From contig MPNW01001595.1 of the NCBI GenBank assembly GCA_011800805.1, forward strand, positions 1-10,068: a DNA stretch of 10,068 nt, given 5' to 3'. The position numbers and the translations under genes are program-made. This document shows positions 1 through 7,800 of the stretch, piece after piece (the first letter of the stretch is position 1; each line of letters opens with the position of its first letter). The notes under the pieces are model-generated. The model did not search any database and was not told where the DNA came from. It saw nothing but the letters and a program-made list of their open reading frames with translations. Source of the DNA: Hirudo medicinalis (taxonomy: Eukaryota; Annelida; Clitellata; Hirudinida; Hirudinidae).

Positions 1-111
1 GTACGCAAAAGGTCAAGGAGCGCTTCGGCCGATAGCACTTCCCAGAGTTCAGTGGCCAGTGTGGAGGAAACAAAAAGCGATAAGGTCAAAGGTCAAATCA
101 AGTGCACTTAA
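1..111 (+). CDS. C-terminal coding end of an unrecognised gene entering from the left edge
   Basis: Frame 1 is open from the first base to a TAA at 109-111 and encodes 36 residues. They are basic and serine-rich (KRSRSASADSTSQSSVASVE), followed by a Lys-rich tail ending in IKCT. This looks like a disordered C-terminus, and no family can be assigned. The stretch is clearly more GC-rich than the DNA after 180, which supports coding. AATAAA signals follow on the same strand at 390-395 and 417-422, as expected for a 3' UTR. Frame 2 is also open (2-139), so the frame is not proven. The gene converges on gene A. The upstream splice site, if any, lies outside the window. Confidence 0.5.
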   Translation, partial: VRKRSRSASADSTSQSSVASVEETKSDKVKGQIKCT

Positions 112-430
112 TGAGGGCACTATTTTTGCCTCGCTCTGAGTGAATTCGTCGTCAGTCCTTAGTTGTTTTGTGGTGTTGAGGCTCGATGATTCCATTCTAC
201 TTTGGTGTCTTATGCTAATTTAAATTGTTTTTTAATTGTAAATATTTTTTTGTGATGCTATTTGAATCGAGGTCCCCAAGAGCCCCGTTGAAAACGCAGT
301 TCAAAATAAGGATTGCCGTATTGGTAGTTCGATGTAATATTTTGAGAAACTGTTGAGAGTAGAGTTTTATTTTCGTAATGGTATTAGTAAATAAATAATA
401 ATTAATTAAATAATTGAATAAAATTCGAAA
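112..430 (+). other. Probable 3' UTR of the left-edge gene
   Basis: No convincing open frame is seen after the TAA at 109-111. The DNA grades from mixed composition into AT-rich sequence and carries two plus-strand AATAAA polyadenylation hexamers, at 390-395 and 417-422. The extent is inferred from these signals only. Confidence 0.4.
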
Positions 431-1019
431 CGTAACGCCTTTTTTGAAACGAGAATTTGCAAAAGTCGGGGATTGGAATAATTAAATTTCATTGGGAATA
501 TTTATTGGGTCCTACATTTTGGCAAATTTCAAATTTTCAACCCCTTCAGTTTCTTAACGTTGACAGATAATTTGCGGAATTTGTACTTGAATTCCGTCAC
601 AGCAATCAGTATTTTTGATAGGAAATAACAATAAAGTTAATGAAATCAGAGTTCGACAGGTCGAGTTATAAAATAAATAGTTGCAGACAAACGTTCTCCA
701 ATAACGACAGGTATTTAAAGCTAATATACAAAATTATTTCAGACCTTTTTAGATCGTTTCACTTGGTAACTTTAAATTGAGCCAGTCTTCACAAAATTAA
801 ATAAATTGAAAATCTTTTTTATTTTTGAGTGAAATAACAATTGTCATATTTTTTATAATTTAATGCGTTTTATATACAAGACTATTTTGTAGCATTAGAT
901 TATATTATTCAAAATGCTAATAAAAATAAAATCTTAGATATAAAAACTTAGCTAAATTTTTGTATATTACGAAATATTTGCGATATTATAAAATTGCTTG
1001 TGATTATAATACTTTATAG

Positions 1020-1490
1020 ACCTGTATCTGATGAATTTTAATCGATGTTTATATGCGATTTTAGACAACTTTCACTTAAATATACAAAACTCTTTTCGGC
1101 GCGTTTAATTAGATTTAGAACATATTATTTAATACATATTCTGAAAGGTAATTTTTTGTAAAGTTCAAATATATAATCTATCTTTGCATGTACCTGTTAC
1201 AATCGACGAAACTTTGGTTTCTATTACAAGAACGAGAATTGAAATGAAATCTGAAGTTACGGATATATTATAGCTAATGTTTTACAAGCTATAATTAATT
1301 CACGATTTTCTAAAATAATTTTCATTGCTCTATCTTTATCGGGTGAATTTTAATCGCTTTTTATCCTACTTTTGCTTTTTGTCATCTAAATATTCGAAAT
1401 TAATTTTAATCGCATTCTACAGTTGTCGACAGCACAAACTGAACCTATTATAAAAGGTAGTTTTAAGACAAGTTTCAATGTGTGATCGCG
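1020..1490. repeat. Two diverged tandem copies of a ~310 bp AT-rich unit
   Basis: The 13-mer TGAATTTTAATCG occurs at 1032-1044 and again at 1344-1356, 312 bases apart. Downstream, AAAGGTA occurs at 1144-1150 and 1453-1459, 309 bases apart, each followed by T-rich DNA and a similar AAGTTCAA/AAGTTTCAA segment. The sequence before each 13-mer also resembles the other (GCGATATTATAAAATTG against ACGATTTTCTAAAATAA). I infer an old tandem duplication with many substitutions. The outer boundaries are uncertain. Confidence 0.45.
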
Positions 1491-1492
1491 AG

Positions 1493-1517
1493 ACAGCGCG
1501 TCTTAAACATTCAATGA
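1493..1517 (+). repeat. 25 bp dispersed repeat, copy 1
   Basis: This matches 3340-3364 at 24 of 25 positions, same orientation; the core reads CGTCTTAAACATTCAATGA. Flanks of the two copies do not match. This copy is in the spacer downstream of gene A. Confidence 0.6.
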
Positions 1518-1729
1518 ATGTAAATACATTAAATATTTACATATTTAGTCTTACAAGATCGCAAAATTGCTCCAATCAATTTCAAATTTTGTTTTTTATT
1601 TGGGTTTTATTAAAACAAGCAGAGTTTTTCGAAGAAATGTTTATTTTGAAAAAATATTTTAAACTCCCGTAAAAGTTTATTTTACTCAAAAGTAAGGAAA
1701 AGCAGTAAACCTAAATCAGTTTGTTTTGG

Positions 1730-1735
1730 TTTATT
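1730..1735 (-). promoter_or_regulatory. Candidate polyadenylation signal of gene A
   Basis: The minus strand reads AATAAA here, about 90 bases past the proposed gene A stop (1825-1827). It is the first canonical hexamer I see downstream of that stop. It would serve either version of the gene A 3' end. Confidence 0.4.
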
Positions 1736-1824
1736 TCAATACTTTCTAAAATTGTTTTAAGCAATAATAAGTTTGCAACAGAAAATATCTAGTAAACTAA
1801 TCGTGATACGATGGGTGGGAGGAC

Positions 1825-1864
1825 TCAATAAGAGAAGAAAGGTTTTGTCCTCAGACAATCAAAT
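1825..1864 (-). CDS. Gene A exon 14 (tentative terminal exon)
   Basis: The reading is Q801 (split codon) then FDCLRTKPFFSY and TGA. It follows a GTGAG acceptor and carries the one base needed after exon 13. An aromatic strand ending (PFFSY) is where USPs usually have a YxLFY-type last strand; gene B has VYMVFY. The exon is short and the acceptor lacks a strong pyrimidine tract. The alternative is that exon 13 reads through to the in-frame TGA at 2022-2024, which would drop the last strand. Confidence 0.35.
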
Positions 1865-4800
1865 CTCACATGCAATTCTGGGGTTTTATTTTTCTATAGA
1901 AAATTGTGTAGACGTTTCTCGACCTCATATAATTTTCTTCATGGATAAATGCTTCACTACAAAAGTTAAAAATGTCTTCATTAATAAAATCAAGTAATAG
2001 ATCATTTCCAACAAGATATTCTCACTGTTCATCTTTCAGGTCATCGCATATGAACCAAACATTGTGTCTGGTTCCTCTTACGATAGCTCTATAGTGACCA
2101 GCGTCCAGAGATCCTACATGTTCACAGTAAGCCACTGCAGTGTAATGCCCACTTTTCCCTGCCAGAGAAAATTCAACTGAACTGAATTCAAATTGCTTCA
2201 ACCTTACTAAGAAATGCAGTTTTCATAATACATTGGAGACATAGCATTTAATTTAACGACTGCCTAAGAATCTCTGACATAATTATATGACATTCCAGAC
2301 AGATCAGAAAACAAGAGAAGACAACTTGGAAAGAGTCATTTATTATAAATAAAATTAAATAAAATTTTGCTGTAAGGGATATTCTCTCGCTGAAGGAACT
2401 GCTTTGATTGTGCCACATTAAACTTTGGAAAGCATTTTTAATAAACACTGAAATAAAATGAAGACGATAATGGTAGGTACCAAGATAAGGATTAACACAA
2501 ATACATAATTAATATGTGATCTCAGTGAATGTGTTTTACTGTTTTACTGCATATTTTGTAAACAGTAACCTAAGTAGTTCACTTCAAAGCCATCAAGTTC
2601 GAATCTCAGGTTGTCTTCATTTTTGGAGAAATTGCTAAAGTCCAACCTGTTGATATCTTTCCATTTGGTCAAAAAACGAGTTAAAGAAATAAAATTATTG
2701 CCAATACTTAGTCATTAATTATCAAAATAACAAAAATCAAATCCTAATAATGCCTTGACATCTGCAAAATAGAATACAATTTCTATTAGTTCTATAAATT
2801 TTTGGATCAGTCAAATGACTGAGATAATTTTAACCTTGTGGAATAATATTATTAATGCAATCTTACATATTTGGTTATCGACAACTTAAGTTATCTTAAA
2901 TTATATTGCAATCTTAGATCAATTACGTATACAGCACCATCAGGGATAAGTCATGCTAAGCTATTGAGGAGACAAGTAGATCTCTTGAAAAGGTGTGAGA
3001 AGGACAAAGACCTTCTTGTGGCTCTTAGAAATTTCTCAGAAAAATTGACTCAGTAAAGTAAATTTATGGAGGTGTCATCAAGAAAATATATTAAAAAGGG
3101 CTTTGGAGACAAATTTGACAGGAGGAGATTAATAAAAGTCATGCATGTCTTGAGAAAGTGCTGACCTTGCACTTAATCTCTGGAGTAATAACTGAAGGAT
3201 ACAAATAATCAGGATTTCAGGAAGATATTTGATGGCTCGTCTTAATTCACCATAAAATGTTTTCTCTTTTTCAGGGCATTCCTGGCATAATATCTACAAA
3301 TAATAAAAAACAAACAAACAATTGTTATGTATCTGGAAAACAGCTCGTCTTAAACATTCAATGACATTTAGAGATTAGCTGAAGCAAGTTAAACAAAAAA
3401 TATGGAAATGATGTCATTATTCATAATCGACATCAGGTACCTGTTCCATCTCTTCCTTGTCAGTCATATCTTTCCAGCAATCTTTCAGATCTATTTCCTG
3501 ATACTTAACGGATTTGTTGCACTAGTTAAATTAAATTAAATTAAAATGAACCAATAAATATATTTCATATTCAAAACAAGCCAAGATAATAATAGTTGGG
3601 CATCCATTTTATACAACGTGGATGTTGTAGATAACATAAGCTCAAACCCACTTTGGAGGCATGCGGTGAAACATGAACTGCATATTCCAACTGGAATGAT
3701 CGACCAACATGTCCTGCTTTACACTTCCATGTTGTTTCAATTTCGAAGGCAAACTTCTCTGCAAACAAGCAGTTCACAGTTGGATGCAGTGGAGTAAAAT
3801 TGAGAATTATATCCATTATTCAAGGGGCATTATAAGGAAATATAGTCTAATTACTTTAGAATGTAGAGTAAAGTGAACAAAATAGAGAATTAAGTTTTTT
3901 TGAAAAACTAGTTAAGAATACGAAGCATGTAACACTTTGACTTTGGTAAATTGTTATTTTTTATTTTTTATTTTATTTATATAGCGTGTAGCGACAATGA
4001 CGACAAAGACGAGTTCACTGCAATGTTTATTTACAACAACAGCAACAATGTTCTGACTGATGATGTAACTGCTGGAGTAGCAGCTCAGCAAAGTAGCTGG
4101 AAGAGTAGGAGAAACGAGAAGGGAAGAATGCCCTGACAGTTTCTTAAATAGCCAGTCAGGACAAAGGAGAATGTCCACAAACAAAGGATGTGCGCTTAGT
4201 AAGTCATCGCTGATAGGGTTAGGATCAGGATTATGCTATTATGGAGATTATGCTGGACGTGCGATCCTACAAGTGCCACAAGTAGAACAGTAATCAGAGA
4301 CACTTTTGTTAACCATTTACATAGAGTTCCCTTGGCATTACTGTAATTTCATGCCAGAACTACTGAACTATCATGAATGCCATATTATATATTGAATAAT
4401 CTCCACAGTTCATGGATAGGATGCTTTTGCAACATTCATCCATTATTATATCCAAATATTATTGTTTAATTAAATCTAAAAAGATATAATTTTTATTTCA
4501 TTTAGTATATATTGAAATATTGCAAAGTCCCCAACTTTTGAAGACATCCTTAGATATTCCTTTCGACCTTTGAAGTGAAATTTGAAAAGATTAAAAAAAA
4601 ACTGTTATAAAACTCAAATATAGAGAAAATCAAAATTAAATTTATTTATTAATAATTAATATATAAAGTAATGTTGAAAAGATAATAAGAAAAAATAGTT
4701 TCATTAATTAAAAAATTAAACTTACCGAATTAAATCAGAAATAACGATCCTTAATTAACATATAAAAATGGAAGTCACCGTGTGTCGTCGGCTCCAGGAA

Positions 4801-7800
4801 ATTTGTCCAGCTCCTTCTCCACCTTGTTCATCAGGCACATGAGGAACTGAAAACCATCCTGTTGGCTAAGAAATAAAGCAACCAAAAGTTAAATTGTAAT
4901 TATAATTAAATAAAAAAGAATTGTGCAATTTAAATCAAAATCTAGCCAATTAACAAACCAAAAAAATACTAGCAAAATATTTGTAATTAACATCATAATG
5001 CAATTAATTAACCAGTTTATAAAATGTCATCTGATAAGAGTTCGTGTTAGATATTATTATAGTTTTGGCAAACTGAGTTCATTCAACACAACCTGATGGT
5101 ACTAAATTTTCCAATATATTTCCCAAGCTCCCTTATCAGGTCACTGGCTATCACAGAACATTGAGGCGAAAGCATTCGGTACAGAGTCTCAAATAACACT
5201 GTATGTATAAAGCATTAGCGAGTATGGTTTTTAGCATTGTTCTTTGTATCACAAATGGGCTTCTATCAAAACAAGTTACCATGTGCCAGTGGAGTATTTG
5301 TGACCATCAGATTCTGGTAATTCAGTTCACCTTCGTTGAAGCACACCTTGAGGCACTGCAACATGGAGGCCAGGTAGCACTGGTTGGAGTCATTATAAGA
5401 AGTCGAGATCAAGCTCTTTACTTCAAGGCTTCATTATTATTACTATTATTATGAAAAATAAAAGAAAATTACTTCACAATCAATTGAATGAAACTTACAG
5501 AGTTACCAATGTTTACGAAGTTGGCAGGTCGCTAGAATAAAAGAAAATATGAAACCGCACTAAAGCAAATTGCAATCAGATTTGCATAACTAGCGTAGAA
5601 ATTATCAATCTTCTGAAAGTTACGTTTGCAATTTACATAAATTTTATCGAACATTTTTACCGGATTCAAGCACTCGTAGTAGAACTTCAACAGTTCCTTT
5701 CCACAGTCAAGTGGTAGAAGACTTCTTTTATCTGCCACTGCAGGAAATTCTACAGCTATCTTCTGGGACATCTTCAACAAGATTTGTTCATGGACTTGGG
5801 GGACGTGTCCATCCACGGGTGTCAGCAAGTTTAGAGAAAGTATGCAATCCAAAAGTGCATTGGTGACAAAAATTATACTCTTCTTATTCTTGTCAAAAAC
5901 TTTGAAATTCTGCCTAATTGCAATTAATAGTTCTGGGTAATATTTGTAAGAGTTTGTAATGAAAATAAAATATTTTATTGGAAGTTTTCCTCCTGTTTCA
6001 ACAATATCCTGATAAATGTCTTTGAAAGATGTCAATTGATCAATTGGTTCTTTTGGAAAATTCTCCTTTTAAAAATTGTTTTTATTATTACTAATGTTAA
6101 TTATTAATAATTATTTATTTATTAATTTAGTCAATTAGAGAATTCATTAATTTAGTAAATTACATAGTAATTAACCAAAAACAATTAATTACTATAATAA
6201 TAATTTATTTTATTTAATGATTTAATTAATTTGCACATTGTTACAAGATTAATTAATGATTAAATTTTATTAGTTGCAGCGGTGAATTACTTGATAGTTG
6301 ATTACTAAATTAGATTAATAAATTAATCAACAATTAATTAATTACTCGATTGTTAATTAATAAAATAAATAGTTATTCATAAATAATTCAATAATTAATC
6401 ACTTTCTAATGGAGTGTCACATTAATTAATCATTAATTAGGGATTTGTTAATTATTTGCTTTACAATTAATTAATAAACAAATAAATAATTGGCTATTAG
6501 CTAATAACTCATAATAATCACTTGACAATTAAGTAATAAATTAATTGGCGATCGATTAAAATTTATTATTTAATTGATTATTTACTAAGTACTACAAAAT
6601 TAATTAATACTCAGTAAATGTAAAAATTAAGACTGATTATGAGTGGTTAGAGATATTTTTGAGGCTAGAGATATTCACAACCATAAAGCAGCCAATCTCA
6701 ACTACTCAACAACTACTCATAATTATTTATAAAATTTGAAATGCAATATTATGTCTTATAACCTTAATTTCATAATTATGAAAAATATTATCATGCATCA
6801 TATAGCATCAAACAGCATCTTGAATGAAAATCTAAGGTCATACCTTGACCTCTGTTGATGAGTCAGGAAATCTCTTTTGGTACTGCTCAACCAGCTCTCT
6901 TCCATTTCCAATGACAAAGAACCTGTTGTTCAAATGCTCCAAGACTTTTGGGTGAATGTCAAGTTTGACTCCATTGAAAGATTCTAAACACCAACTCAAA
7001 TGCAAGCAAAGGCCGTTGAATCCTATGATTTCTGCAACTCCAAGAAACGGCCCATTTTCATAACTCAATATGAACAAAATGTAAATAGTTTTATTTTGTG
7101 CTTGATGGAGCCACTTTGGTAATTCTTTTGGAGGTGAGTAATTTTTCAAATTAATTTGATGTTTGAAATCAGACATGTCCTCATTCGAAATGGTCATTCC
7201 AATGTATTTTGTATCTTCATCCTCATTAACTCTTTTTTGCTCTTTTTGTGGTTTCCAATTGCCTAATTTACTGTTTCCCTATATTTTTTGAACAAAATGT
7301 TTTTTTCATAGGAAAACAGTTTTTCAAAAACTTTTATAACAAAGCCAGTGAAAATTTAAGAATGACCAACCGTCATCATCATCATCATCATCTCGAAGGC
7401 ATGTTTAAAAAATAGGAAATTTTCAGTTTGGTTGTGCAATTTTATTCTCACATAATCCATGAATTTTTTGTCTCTAGTTGAAAATTCATTTTGCATCCAA
7501 TTAATCTTGGAGCAACATTTTTCATTTCTTAAAACTCCAATTTTTATGACTACTTCTTTTTCGTCATATAGGTAAACCACAACAGGTAGCAGTGAAACTG
7601 GAGAATATGTTTCGGAATTCCACACAAAATAAGACAGTAATGTTCTCAATTTTGCACTCCAAAATGGGCTGCTTAGTTCACCTAACATAATTTCATTCCA
7701 CTTCTGATTTTTACACTCTTTAACCACAAACACCTTACAGAGATAACATTCGGTGCCATTTCCTTTATTAAATTCCACCCCGTGGATCAGGAGGGCCTTC

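Larger units (their letters stand above)
431..1824. other. AT-rich convergent intergenic spacer
   Basis: No supported coding exon is seen on either strand. Short frames in this stretch (for example 1478-1672) are AT-driven and lack splice or homology support. The spacer contains the diverged ~310 bp repeat pair annotated separately, one copy of a 25 bp dispersed repeat (1493-1517), and near its right end the likely polyadenylation signal of gene A. Confidence 0.6.

Noticed and set aside
1681..1735. Alternative gene A terminal exon after ACTGATTTAG
   Set aside because: In the required phase it gives only eight residues (QFTAFPYF) before a stop; the longer frame needs a phase that exon 13 does not provide.
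3525..3545. TTAAA run beside exon 10
   Set aside because: It is a short intronic microsatellite with no sign of function beyond lying near the acceptor.
3951..4184. Overlapping open frames on both strands
   Set aside because: They lie over the LTR-like segment and AT-rich DNA; neither has splice fit or domain content.
5380..5430. Upstream extension of exon 5 (LISTSYNDSNQ before CYLAS)
   Set aside because: It would break the GNSC motif. Starting at TGC after CCAACCAG restores the Cys box with the phase-0 micro-exon.
5203..5454. Plus-strand 83-residue open frame
   Set aside because: It is the antisense of gene A exon 5 and its flanks; the minus strand carries the C19 Cys box here.
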